A stretch of DNA of 64,000 nt from Edaphochlamys debaryana (Eukaryota; Chlorophyta; Chlorophyceae; Chlamydomonadales): positions 1 to 64,000 of the forward strand of contig JAEHOE010000166.1 in NCBI GenBank assembly GCA_016858145.1. The letters run 5' to 3'. The stretch's first letter is position 1. Each line of letters starts with the position of its first letter. Positions 42,424-54,130 of the stretch are shown in pieces. Under the pieces are notes generated by a model. That model had not been told where the DNA came from, did not search any database, and worked only from the letters and a program-made list of their open reading frames with translations. The position numbers and the translations under genes are program-made.

Positions 42424-45400
42424 GGGAGGGTGGGAGGGTGGGAGCAAGGGCGGAGGGGGGGGAAGGGAGGGAGTTAGGTCGGACGGCCTTCTACCGGTGC
42501 CCAGACTACGGACAACGGACCCCTGAATCTGCAAGTCCTGCATACCTGACTACACACACTCCCTTTGCCCGCTCTCCCCCCCCGTCCCCCCCCCCTCGCG
42601 CCCCCCCCCCCCCCCCCCGTCCCCTCCCCCCTCACGCCTCCCCCCTTTCCCCCCCTTCCCCTCAGGCCCACCTTGACCGCCAGGCACAGCCCGTCGGACA
42701 GGCGCCACGTCAGCCGCATGAGCGGCCGGCGCCGCGTCATCTTGCGCTTGAAGGCGCCGAACAGGTGAGCGATGAGGGCGGCGGGGTCGCGGGCGGAGCG
42801 GCCGCCGCCCTCCCCCGTCTCGCCTCCCTGGGGTGGTTGGCGGAGGCGCAGCCGATGAAACCAGCCCGCCAAGAGTATCCCTTCTCTTTTCCCCTGCCAC
42901 CTCCCCCGTGTCTGCCCCTTCTCTCTCCCTGTCCCTGTCCCTGTCCCTGTCCGTCCCTCCCACTTCCTCTCACGATGACCTAACCCCTCTCCCCCTTCAC
43001 CTTCGCCTTTCCCCCTTCCGCCCCTCACCCTTAACCCCCCTCTCCCTCCCCCCCCTTCCCCCCACTTCCTCTCACCATGGCCTCCAGCATCGCAATCTCC
43101 TCCTCCACGCCCCCGCCCTCCTCCGCCTGGCTGCCTCCCCCGCCCGCCGCCCCCCCGCCGCCGCCCTCCTCCCCCTCCTCCGCCTCCGGGTCCGGCCCCG
43201 GCAGCCGCCGCAGCAGCGGCCGCCACAGGGCCTCCACCCGGAACCGACCCACGGCCGCCGCCAGCGGGAAGAGGCGCAGGCGCACTCGGTACCCCGCCAG
43301 GGCCTCAGCGCGGCTGTGGAGCCCGGACCTAGAAGAGAAGCAGAAAATAAAAGGGGCAGGGAAGGGGGGCGGGTGTAAGGGACAGCGGGAACGGGTGCAG
43401 GCGCACGCGCACGCGGTATCCAAACAGGGCCTCAGCGCGGCTGTGGAGCGCGGGCAAGATGGCGGGGGCTGACATGGGGGCGGGGGAGAGGAAGGGGGAA
43501 TGAGAGGCCGCGGGTGCCGTAACGGCGGCCCGCACGGGGGCCCAAGGGGCAGAGCGCTGCAGGGACTGTGCCCCGAGGCCCAGGCCAGGAGGGGGCCAAG
43601 GCAAATGAGTGCACACACGAGGGCGGGCGCCCCCACAAGGGAACCTATCGCGTCGCCCCGGCCCCACCTGGCAGGCAGCGGGCAGGGGTAAGCGTCAGCG
43701 GGCACAGCCCCCTCCCCCCACAGAGGCCGCACACAGAAGCCACCCTCCCTACGGCCCCACCTGGCGGGCTGTGCCTCGGGGCCGGTGCCGCAGGGCTCCT
43801 CGTCGTTGGTGAACACCACCACCGTGTTATAGGACCTGGGGGGGCAGAGGGTGGGATCTTTGACGAATTAGTGGTGTTATAGCCCAGATGGTATGGCGGC
43901 AGGGGGGAGGGGGTGGGGGAAGGGCATGCGGTGAGGTGGGAAAGGGGGCATGCCCCATGGCGTTCCGCCCAGCTTCATTTGGCACCACCGTATCCGGGCA
44001 GGACCTGGGGAGAAGGGGGACAGGAGAGGGAAGGCTTGTGGGGCGGGTGGGGATCAGCTCCGCCACGTGGGCCCGGGGCCCCCACGGGCCTCCGCGCTTA
44101 GCGCCTGCGGCTCTACGCCTTGGCCCCCCCCCCACTCAGCGCCCGCGCTCCCCGACCGTCCCTCCTGGTCCAGGTGCCTTCCCTTCCCCCCACCCCTGCC
44201 TTCTCATCCCCACCCCACCACATGCCCCCACAAGCTCAAAAGGAACCTTCCCTTTCGCCCCTTCCACCCTGCCCCCTTCACCCCCACCCCCACCGGTCCG
44301 CGCTCTTGCTCCCCGCCAGGCAGTGCTGCGCCCGCCACAGCGCGTCCGCCAGGGCGCTGTCGCGGCGCTGCGGCAGAGAGCCGATGGAGGAGCGGAAGTC
44401 GTCCACTGGGGGGTGGGGTGGGAGGAGTTGGGCATGGAGTTCAGGCAGGGGTTGGGCGTGTGGGGATCAGGCAGTTTACTGGGGGCATCCAGGGGGGTGG
44501 GGTGGTCAGGGAGCGCCCAGACGCCAGAGGCATGTAATGAAGAGAGGGTGGCGTGTGGCGCTGAGGGCACCCGGAGCTCGGGGGCAGGGGGGCAAGGCGT
44601 GTGGGGGAAGGCGGGTGCACCCACGCCGCCCCAGTTCCGGGTTCCATACCCTCGCACGCTCCGCCTCGACTTCCGCTCTGCACAACTTCCGCCCCGCACC
44701 CCCACCCCCACCCCCACCCCCACCAACGCTCCACAACCCCGGCCGGCCCGCCTCGCCCTCACGCCCCCCCCCTCCCTAGTCCCTAGACGACCCCAGTCCC
44801 CCCCCCCACGGTCCCCCCACTCACGGCTGAGGTCCCTCACGGTCTTGACCACCTCAGCGCACGGCCGGCGGAGGTCCACCAGTGTGCGCACACCCTCGAA
44901 GGCGACGAGGGACGTGCCGCCCCGGCCGCCCCCGTCCTCCTCCTCGCCCCCACCGCCGTCACCAGCGCCCCCGCCCGGGGGCTCCCCCTCGCCGTCCTTC
45001 TTTTGCTGCACGGGGTGGGGTTGGGAGGATGGGGTGGGAGGCGGAAAGGGGGGCAAGGGGTGGGGGGTAAGGGTAAGGGTGAGGCCGTAGTACCAAGGTT
45101 CTGCCGATCCTGCACATCTCAGGATGGGTTGGTGGTTGCGATGCGGACGGCCGGGGAGTGGGAGGGCAAGGATGAGGCCGCCGTGCTCGGGCCCCGCCCT
45201 GGGTTGGGTGCACGGACGGATGTCGTACGGCGGAACCGCCGTACCGCGCCGTACCGTGTTGTACAGTATGACCGCAACTTCGTCCTCCGGGTTCTGAATG
45301 GCCTTGAGCTTGATCAGCTCCCGCACGCAGCGCAGAGCGGCCTCGAAGGAGGTGGTGGGGCCGTCCAGCTGCAGCGAGGAGAGGTGGGGGGCGGGAGCGT

Positions 45401-45807
45401 GGAGCACAGTATGTGGTGTGTGTGGTGCGCCATCTGCTCCGGAGGGGATACGGGTCTACGCTGCGGGTGATGGTGGGGCTGAAAGGGGCTGCAGAGGGGC
45501 CGTCAAGGCGGGACAGCAGGCGGGACAGCAGGCAGCCAGGGGGGCCCAAGGCGGGACAGCCGGCTGTGAGGCGAAGTCGTCCGGCGTCGCACCTTGATTT
45601 CCTCGAACATCTGTTGCTGTGCATCCACGAGGAAGATGAGCTTCTCCTTTCGAGACTCGGGGTTCTGCGCGCAAGGAAATGCGACCTCGACACCACTTCG
45701 CGCCCGGATGCAGCGAGGCTGCGATGTCATCAGCTGGTGCTTACGGCCTTGAAGTCGTCCTCCTCCTCCTCTTCCTGCCAGTCCTCGTCGTGGCCATCCC
45801 CGTCCAT
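38067..45807 (-). CDS. KU70: Ku70, DNA end-binding subunit for non-homologous end joining
   Basis: Nineteen exons with consistent phases, 720 residues: 45807-45745, 45664-45593, 45368-45255, 45005-44825, 44405-44294, 43835-43761, 43328-43076, 42827-42672, 42304-42224, 42001-41891, 41628-41524, 41119-41004, 40733-40588, 40444-40389, 39981-39841, 39517-39410, 39224-39113, 38702-38627, 38151-38067. An acidic start leads into the vWA-like fold (RKEKLIFLVDAQQQMFEEI; YNTVVVFTNDEEP). The Ku barrel includes DPGLTLLGFKPLACIKTHH and LVALLPQAEELD. A SAP domain occupies the last ~50 residues (LTIDQLKIYLRFHELKLTGK); a C-terminal SAP separates Ku70 from Ku80. Glu/Gly-rich inserts lie in exons 4 and 7. Exons 9 and 10 appear to use GC donors. 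Ku70 with Ku80 threads onto broken DNA ends in the nucleus and also acts at telomeres. Confidence 0.93.
40183..40224 (-). repeat. Duplicated head of Ku70 exon 15 inside the upstream intron
   Basis: About 42 bp here match 39943-39984 with one or two differences (offset 240 bp), covering the 3' splice site and the first 13 codons of exon 15. The copy would encode VNAAVALVRALRL versus VDAAVALVRALRL in the exon. Flanking intron pieces such as GGTGGAAGGCAGGGAGG also recur at a shifted offset (about 269), so a larger unit was duplicated and then diverged. Confidence 0.88.
42365..42422. repeat. 58-nt G homopolymer in a Ku70 intron
   Basis: An uninterrupted run of G on the plus strand (C on the Ku70 sense strand) within the intron between exons 8 and 9, flanked by further G-rich sequence from 42306. 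The length in the assembly may be imprecise. Confidence 0.9.
43382..43450 (-). repeat. Duplicated head of Ku70 exon 7 inside the upstream intron
   Basis: This stretch repeats about 43257-43325 with an offset near 127 bp. It encodes HSRAEALFGYRVRVRL, against HSRAEALAGYRVRLRL in the real exon. The copy is diverged and not needed for the open Ku70 frame. Confidence 0.85.
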
Positions 45808-47283
45808 TTCGGGCGGCTTATTTGATGAGCGACTTGATGGGGCGTGAGCTTCTAGTGCACAGCTAGCAGTATGTGATAAGAGAATGCTTCGCGCTCAATG
45901 CAAAGTTGGACACGCGTGCTGCGTGCTGTGTGCATGGGCTCGAGCTGGCGGTCTCTGTCGGCCGCACGCAAGCGCACGTTGAGCTCATACAAGAACGTGC
46001 ATTAAGTGCTGAGCGATGGTGCAAGAGGCGCTGAAGAGGGGGCCTTTTCCCCTGGCGTCCCCGCACACGGCATCCTGCCGAGGGCAGGTGCCCGGCGGTC
46101 GCGCACGCAGGTTCCCTTCACGAAAGACTAACAACCTTATAGATTACTACCAGCAACCACGACAGGCCGCCCAACTCTGCACAACGATGAGAATAGTTAT
46201 ACCGACCACAGACGCCAGGCACGAGCAGGCACGGGTTCCCCGTCTGCCTTGACCTCCCCCCATGTTCACCGCTTCACACCCACCAAGCCACCACCGCCAC
46301 CACCACTCCTCCTGCCCCACGCAAACTGCAGCCGCAGCCCGAATGTTCAAGCAAACCACACTACCCACGCTGAAGGCAACGATGTCTTCAAGGCTTGAGG
46401 CCCTTCGAGACTACCACAATGCGATATGCGCTTGAGGCTTAGGCAGTCTAGCTAACCCAACTGGACTACCCCCCTCCCCACGGTACCGCTGTGGGCCTCC
46501 CCAGACACTCGAATGCGAAGCCTGCTTTCAATGGCCGAGGAAGCTAAGCTATGTATGTACCCGTATTGCTTTCCATCACCACACCTTGGCAGGCCTTGGC
46601 ACCTATTGCCAGGCGCCATAACATCCAGGGGTCCACCCCTGATAACATCCGCCTCTCTGCTTTGCTGTGCACGCACCAGTCGAGAGGCGACAAATAAGAG
46701 ACATGGACAGCAAATGCTGATGAACGACGACAAATCCCCGGAGAGCCCCAATCAAGTAAGCACGCCTTATCACGGCCCGAGGTCTAGCAAATTGTTCAAC
46801 CGCGAATCATCCAGGGCGTTCAGTCCCACGGCAATCACACTCAATGCAATCACTCTCAATGCAAGCCCAAGCCATGCATGATTAGAGGGAGGGATCCCAA
46901 CGGAGCTAATGGCGCTGCCGCTCTCTACAATCCCCGCCGGAGGCCAGGGCCAGACACAAGCAAAGAGCGATACTGCACAAGTGCAGACGACGAATACTGC
47001 AACGTCCAACAAGCGTCCGATGCAAGGGGTGCATGCGGTGCGGTCCTATGGGATGAGGCCTCGTTTACCGCGCCCGGCAATGCGCCAGGGTGCCCTGTAC
47101 AGCAGCACCAAGGTAGGCGCGCAGCCGACCCCGTCGCTTGCAACGCAAAGGTCATGCGGTGGTCCGCGTCGATGCCGTGTTCAGTCCTCCAGCCGCTCCA
47201 GCACGCAGGTGGCCTTGGGGCATCGCCCCGTGCATGTGGTGTATGCGGGCACACGAGCCCCGGGTGTTGTAGCGCCCGATAGC
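45808..47283. other. Intergenic: upstream of Ku70 and 3' side of the CDPK
   Basis: No gene recognised. It must hold the Ku70 promoter and the CDPK 3' UTR. I found no convincing TATA box and no rc TGTAA. Confidence 0.4.
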
Positions 47284-50200
47284 TCACTTGGCACGTATTA
47301 CAGCCTTGATCTGCGGGGTTGGGGTTGGGGAGGGAAAGGGAAGAGAGGAGCGACAGAATGCAGACCGAGAGGGGGGCAGGGCTCCGTCAGGCACGACGAT
47401 GGTGCACGCGGACGGCCGCGCCAGCCGCCGGGGCCTGAGGCCTGATCCCTATCCTCTCACGCAACCACCTACCCGCCTGCTGGGTGCTGCCCCCCTTCAA
47501 TTACATGCCACGTGCACCCTCTCTCCCCACCGCCCTCCCTCCCCCCACCGCCCACCTCCTCCAGGTCGATGCGGCCGTCTCCGTCCAGGTCCGCGGAGCG
47601 CAGCAGCGACCGCGCCTCCGACAGCGTGGCGCCCGGGTGCATGGCACCGGCCAGCTCCTCCACCGTCACGAAGCCGTCACCGTCCTGAGGTGTGGGTGGG
47701 GGGTGTGGGGGGTCATGGTACACAGAAGGGCCAGAGATGGGAAGGCCAGAGTGGTGGCGAGGTTGCAGGCTGGCCTCGCCAGAAGTTAGCTTCGGCCAAG
47801 AGCCAAGACAGGAGTGCCGGCTCGCTGTCCGAGCGACCTTCGCTTAACCCGGCACCGCTGCCTGCCTCCCCCTCTCCCCCCTTACCCCCCTCCCCTCTCC
47901 CCCCTCCCCCGCGCCGCTCCCCCCTCTCCCCCTCTCCCCCTACCCCCCCACCCCCACCCGGTCCAGCTGCTGCAGCACCAGGGTGGCGGCCAGCGTGGGC
48001 CGCGAGGTGAGGCCGCAGCCCCCTGTGGCCGCCAGGAACTCCTCGTAGTCAATTCGGCCGGTGCGGTCCAGGTCGGCAGCGTCGAAGAGCGCCCGCAGCT
48101 CCGCGGCGTCGGGCGCGCCCTGCTCGCCCTGTGAAGGGTGGGGTTGGAGTGGAGTGGAGTGGGATGGGGTGCGTGGGAGAATGACCATTGAAGCAGACGG
48201 GATTTGGGAGAAGGGTGACGAGTCAGGCGAACGCTCGGCCTGGGTTTGGGGCGCGCAGGGAATGACGGAGGCGTGGTTCACTTGCTGGAGGCCCCGTATC
48301 AGCTCGTGGGCTCTTGCGCAGCATGAGAGGCGACGCTGGTCCCTCCCACCTTGTGCAGGGCGCTGCAGAACTCGTCATAGTCCAGCGTGCCGTTGCGGTC
48401 CTGGTCAAACTGCTCGAACACGGCCTACGGTACGATGGCGTGTCGGGGGTGGGAGGCAAGTTAGAGATATTGCATGCATGGGGGCGCACCCCCGTGCAGC
48501 CCCCGTGTTTCAGCACCCCATGGCCATGCCTGCGTCGGCGGGCTGCCTGGGGTGGACTGAGGGGGCGGGACACGGCTGACTCCGCCACCGGCCCCGTGTG
48601 GCCCTGACTCACCCGCATGGCCAGCGCATCGTCGGCGGCGGCGTTGACGCGAGAGCGCGCCAGCAGCCGCAGCGCCAGGCGCTCGAAGCGGCCCTTCTGC
48701 AGGTGCAGCCGCAGCCGCGAAACGGTGCCGCGCAGGCTGGTGTTGGACCTGGAGGGGGGGAGCGGCGGGGCGGCGGTGTGACATGGGCTTGGCGCAGAGT
48801 GGAGGGAGGAATGACCTTTGGGTGACCTCCAGCCGCATGTGCGGCATGCAAGCGCCTGCACTGTAACTCCTTCTCCCGAAACTCTGCGCCCAGAGCCTGC
48901 TAGCCAGCTAGCTAGCTGCTAGACGCTTCAGCACCGCACGGCGACACTGCGTTGAAGGGGCAGACGCGCACTCACTCCTGTGCCTGTGTGAACCAGATGT
49001 GACGGAGCAGCGAGGCCGCCGAGGGCCGCGCGCCGGGGCGGGTCTGCAGCATGGCGCCCACAAAGGCCTTGGCGGCGGGGCTGACGGACTGCCAGCCCTG
49101 GCCATCGAGGTCGTACTCGGCTGAGGAGCGCGAAAGTACGGCAGGGAGTACGGCAGGGATTACTGGGTGTACGTCAGGGGGCGATGCCTTGTGGTGCGTG
49201 GCACGGCTGCCTGACAGGGCATGCGGTGCCAGGCTGCCCGCCGCCCGCCTGGCTTGCGGCTCAGGCGTTAACGGCAAGCCCTCTCTGGCTACCGGCGGTC
49301 CTTCGTTCCGCCCAAGCCCACAACCCCACACACATGCATCCCAAAGCTAGCACACCCCCCGAAGCAAGCCCAGCCGGGGCGCTGCTGCGTAGTGCGTACC
49401 CGCGATGACCTTGCGCTTGATCTCCTCCGGCGTGACGCCGCGGAAGGGCGCGTAGCCCACCAGCAGCACGTGACTAATGACGCCCAGAGACCAGATATCA
49501 GCAGATTTGTCAAAGCATGACTTGAAGATCTGCGCGTGAGGGATGCAGGCGAAAGGCAGCATTGGGTCGAGCAGGTGGCTTTGCACGCAGGGGCACGCAC
49601 GCACGGGGCATGCACGTCGAGTAGCAGGGACACCGCACGCACCTCGGGTGCTGCGTACATGGGTGTGCCGTACGGCTGGGTCAGGAACTCCCCGTCAGCG
49701 CAGAAGTTGCTGCACCTGATTTCAGTTGGTGCCATGGTTACAAGAGTTACACGGGTTACAAGGGTTACAAGACGCTGTGGGCCTTGTCCGACCAACAAAC
49801 CCCGACAGGCCAAGACCGGCACCCTGCTCCGCTGCTCTGCAGCTTTGACTGAGTGGTGGAGCACTGTCACGCCCTTGCCACTTAGACTCCGGCTGCCAGG
49901 CCCCTCACCCGTAGTCAACGACCTGCACGGCGGGTTAAAGGCCCCAAAGTGTGAGACTGGGCATGTGATCAGTCGGCGGCAGCGGGCCCTTGGTGCACGT
50001 AGGACCCTCAGATCTACTAGATCCGTAGTACGCATCCTGGCAGGCCCACACCCTGAACCCGCCCTTGCCATGAACCGCATTGGCACCGACCCCTTGTCCC
50101 GACCTCTGCCGCGTACCCTTGCGACCACCCTTCCCCTTGTCGGCGAGTGTCCGGTGCCCTTGTCAGTCCCTGTCAACGCTGTCAGCCCCCCCCCAGTCCC

Positions 50201-51889
50201 TCTCCTCCCCTTCCCCCCTTCCCCCTCCCTCCCCTCCCTCCCCTCCCTCCCTCTCTCCCCCACCTTGATGAACACCTTGTCGTCGTCCGCGTCCGCAGCC
50301 ACCGGATGCAGGAGCAGAACGTTTTCGGGCTTGAGATCCGTGTGTACGACACCCCGCGAGTGCGCGTGCGCCACGAAGGACAGGAGCGTGCGCAGGTAGC
50401 GGGCGGCCTCGCGCTCAGAGAAGTGCTTCTGCGAGGGGTGGTTAGACGGGGTGGTTGGGGTAGGTGAGGTGGTTGCGGAGGGTGGGATGAGGCTGGAGTG
50501 GAGCGCGCGCCGTACGCTGTAGGGGCCAGAGATTGCGGAGTTCAAAGGCTTGATGCACGCGCGGGTTGTCGAGAGACCTGCAGGGGCTGCGCATGCGCGC
50601 ACCTTCTTGACGATGCGCTCGAAGAGCTCCCCTCCCCGGCACAGCTCGAAGACCACGTAGTAGTTGTCGTCGTCCTCAAACACGTCGTACACCTGCCGTA
50701 CAGGCGGGGCCGCGGCGTCGATGACGAGTTGATCGACAACGCGCACACTGCACGGCGTTCACGCGCTAACTCGACATGGCCGGCGGCACAAGGCAGGGCG
50801 CACACGCACGGCAGGGTGGCAGGGTGGTCCTCCAGAAGCCGTGACACAGCCACTTCCTTCTCCAGGGCTGCAGCAGGGAAGAGTTGTGGGCAGACAGGCA
50901 GGAAGAGGGGTAGGCGGTCTGACCACGCAGGGCGTCAGGGACCCAGCACGGTTGCTGTCCCTAGACTCCATGCACACACATTGGCTGGCTCCCGGTGGTT
51001 CCAGCGACACGTGGTTGCAAATGCACGCACCCTTTCTGTCCATGGAGCCCTTCTCAATGATCTTGGCGGCGTAGCGATCCTCCGATCCCTTACGGGTGCA
51101 CTCGACCACCTGCCGTACGGGGGCACAGTAAGCAGTTGTGGGCAGTTGCCGCAGAGGACCCGGGGCCGGGGCGGACGATCATGCATAGGGGACCCCTCTT
51201 TGTGCCAATGTTGGGGTGGTGGGGAGGATGAGCGTCGTGGACCTCTCGATGGCCTTGAAGGGTGTCTACTCCGCCCCCTAGTTCTTGCCAAGTTATGCTT
51301 GGGAGGTAGAACTCCCGAGTCCCGACCCCAACCCCTGTCCCCACCTTGGCAAAGGCACCTTAGTTGGGGGCGAATAAAGAGGATGCGAAGGCAAGGCGAG
51401 GGGAAAGGGGAACTGAAGGGTGATTCATGAAATAAAGGGAACTATTGAACGCTCGCCTCCCATGTCCGTTCCCAAGCAACCCCAGCTATGCCACATCAGC
51501 CTCCCTCACCAAGAAGCTCCAAACGACTTTCACTCAGCCTAGCTCCCTCCATGCGTCCCGTCCCTACCTCTGCCCAACAGGCGGTGGATCTGATACCGCT
51601 GCTCGAATCTCACGCCCTTGTTCCTAACCAACTCCTTTCGGGCCGTCGCCAGCGCCGTAGCGACGGTAATCACCGCAGAGCCCCTGGAGCCGGAGCGGGC
51701 ACTCTTGGTGGAAAGGTCATCACTCCTGGCGGCGCTGATGCGGCCGAAGATGGGACCAGGGCCAGCGCTGACGCGTCCAACGATGCCCGCGCCAACGCTG
51801 GTGCGGCCCAAGCCGGCCGAAGGCCGTGGAATGAGGGCCGCGGAGGGCTTGTCGTGCGGGTCGAACCCGCTGCTACAGAAGTTACCCAT
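47284..51889 (-). CDS. CDPK: Calcium-dependent protein kinase with four EF hands
   Basis: Fifteen exons with consistent phases, 543 residues: 51889-51568, 51358-51345, 51109-51031, 50867-50806, 50692-50603, 50428-50264, 49922-49909, 49715-49643, 49529-49400, 49120-48976, 48748-48613, 48424-48350, 48128-47958, 47684-47556, 47310-47284. The N-terminus MGNFCSS fits myristoylation of Gly2 and palmitoylation of Cys5, so it is probably membrane-attached. Kinase domain about 98-360: ATP-binding Lys128 (YAAKII), HTDLKPEN at 218-225, DYG at 247-249, YAAPE. A junction/autoinhibitory segment (LQKGRFERLALRLLA) follows, then EF loops DQDRNGTLDYDE, DLDRTGRIDYEE, DRDGDGFVTVEE and DLDGDGRIDLEE. HRD is HTD, DFG is DYG and the P-loop reads GRGAFAK, so regulation may differ. 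Calcium would release autoinhibition and activate Ser/Thr phosphorylation. Confidence 0.93.
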
Positions 51890-54130
51890 GTGTTCACGAA
51901 GACGTGAAGTCGGTGGCAGGATGGGTGGGGGCCTTGGAGCTGCCGCTCTTCGCTGGCTTGCAGGGCGTCAAAGGCGGCTCAGCGTGTTGGACAGCTGAGG
52001 GGGGCTGGCAGGGGCAACGAGGGGCAGGACGGCCGGTTAGGACAACACTTGGCTGGCACGTATATGGCAAGCGGGTGCAAAGCTATGAGGGCCTCATTCT
52101 CCTCCCGGGAAATTCTGCTTCTCCTGCTTCGCACGTTAGCACGACCATGGAGCGATGCTCAATTGCCATGGCACATACCAGCCAATTCGCCTCGTCTCTG
52201 ACGAACGCGCCAGTCCTGCAGCTTTCTAGGAGGCGTCGCAAGCTTACCTGAGGGCTCGCGCTGCTTCAGAAGAGTTGTGTGACGGCCGCAGTCCGTGCGA
52301 CGGTCAACGCGGAGCGTCCTGCAGGACGCTTTCTTGCGGTCGTCACGCGGCGCGCTGTGGGAAATTGAACAGCCTCCTTTGGTTAGGTATGTCACCTCAG
52401 TTGAACGCGACTTCGATTCCTGTGGCTCCGATATGTGGGTAGGCCCCACGCCGAGGAGTCGCCCGGCCGTCGGCGCCGACGTTGTGGAGCAGAGGGATTG
52501 AAGCTTAGAAGAGAGAAAAGCTGTAAGCTTGATTTGAGTTGCGCCGTGACGCCCGACTGACAGGTAGGCGAAAGGTGGTTGTGAGGCCAGCGTCTTGCTT
52601 GTCGCTCGCGTTGCTCGGGGCGTGAAACACGACAGAGAGACATGTGTTGGCAACAACCGTAGCCGGACATCGCGGCGTCGGACAAACCACAAACCTCCGG
52701 GCCAGGACGCGCAGGCGGAACGCGGCGAGCCCTCGAGTTGACCACATACAGTGCTTGGTCCCAACGGGAGCTGGCCGTACGGCATGGCTGTGAGTTGCCC
52801 AGCAAGGCGACACACGGGTCTGTCACAGCGCCCAGGACAGGTGAGGGAGGCTATGCGCATTGAGCCTCATCGAGGAGCTACGGTGGGCCCCGAGGGGTGC
52901 ACTCTCTCAGGGTCGGGCCTGTGTGAGCCGGGGCGTATTGGGGGCATGGCCCACATGTCTGGGCCGTGACCTTCGGGCCGGCTAGGCAGCTGCCCTTGCC
53001 ATCACGTCCCCCTACAATTCCTTTGCCCAATGCACCCCAGCATGCAACCGGCGCGTTGGACAGCGTCCGCGCTGCTCCAAACGGTCGTAGACGAAACGAA
53101 GCGTTGCAGATTGTATGCCCTCGCCACCCCTTGAGGAATCTGACATCACCCGTGGGGCTTCAGGCGAGTCTCCGACTTTGCAGCATACCCGACGAGGAGT
53201 AAGATCAGCAAACCGCGTACGGTTCCAGGCCACTTGTGTTGTGGTGCCTCCATGCCAGTTGTCCAAATGATCCGCATCTCAATCCCTTCCCATTTCCCAA
53301 TGCCCCATGCCTGCAACAGCCCCGCGCTCTACTTCGGACAACAAATCCAGGTGCAGGTGGCGGTGGCCGTCAAAGCGGTAAGAAAACCTAGCTCATACAG
53401 CACCCAGGGGACCGTCCACACTCCCAACCTCTCCTCGCTGTGGACACCGGCGTGTCCACTGCCACTCCCACGTCCCCACGAGGCCCATTCCGGCAGCACT
53501 TCTGAGCACAATCTTCGAGGTTGCTTATGGGTAGTAGACACATGGTCTTGCATTGCAAACATTGGCTAGTCACCCGATGTTGTCATTGGCCTCGGCAGGA
53601 CAGTCGGCAGAAGCCCTAACGTAAGGGTGTGCGACGGGCAACCCTGGGGCCCGGCAGCAGAGCACATGATTCCTGTCTGGTGGGAGCTCACCCCTACAGT
53701 CGACTCGGATACCCTGACCCAAGGGCAACCACTCCAGCATGACCCTCAGCTGCCCCCACGCAAGGTGAGGCACGGGGAGAATTGGACCCATTCGTATAAT
53801 TCCCCAATTGCCCAATTGTAACACGCATGTACTCGCAATAGTTGCCAAAATGCGCACAGGCGAACTCGTATAACACTGCATCACAAGATTCATAACCCAT
53901 TCCCACAACTCCACATTGCAGTGTCGTATGGTACGACGCTCCCACACAGCCGTGTCGGGCCCAGACGCATTGACGATCCCTCACAAGCAGTACAGTCCCC
54001 TCCCACATGTCACTTGACTTGAAGCTAGTCCAGTACTCGCCAGAAAGGCACGCTACTACTGTGGCCAATGCATAACCCCTGATGCAGGGTGTGCGCTCCT
54101 CATTATCAGCGCTGCGCAGCGCCCCGCTCA
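51890..54130. other. Intergenic: upstream of CDPK and 3' side of the next gene
   Basis: No gene recognised. The stretch is less GC-rich than the genes around it. A minus-strand frame at 52159-52860 is open but has no recognisable domain or matching splice context. A weak TATA-like CATATACGTG (minus strand) lies near 52060. Confidence 0.4.

Noticed and set aside
52159..52860. 233-codon open frame on the minus strand between CDPK and the 54131 gene
   Set aside because: No recognisable domain, biased Ser/Arg composition, and no splice or promoter context.
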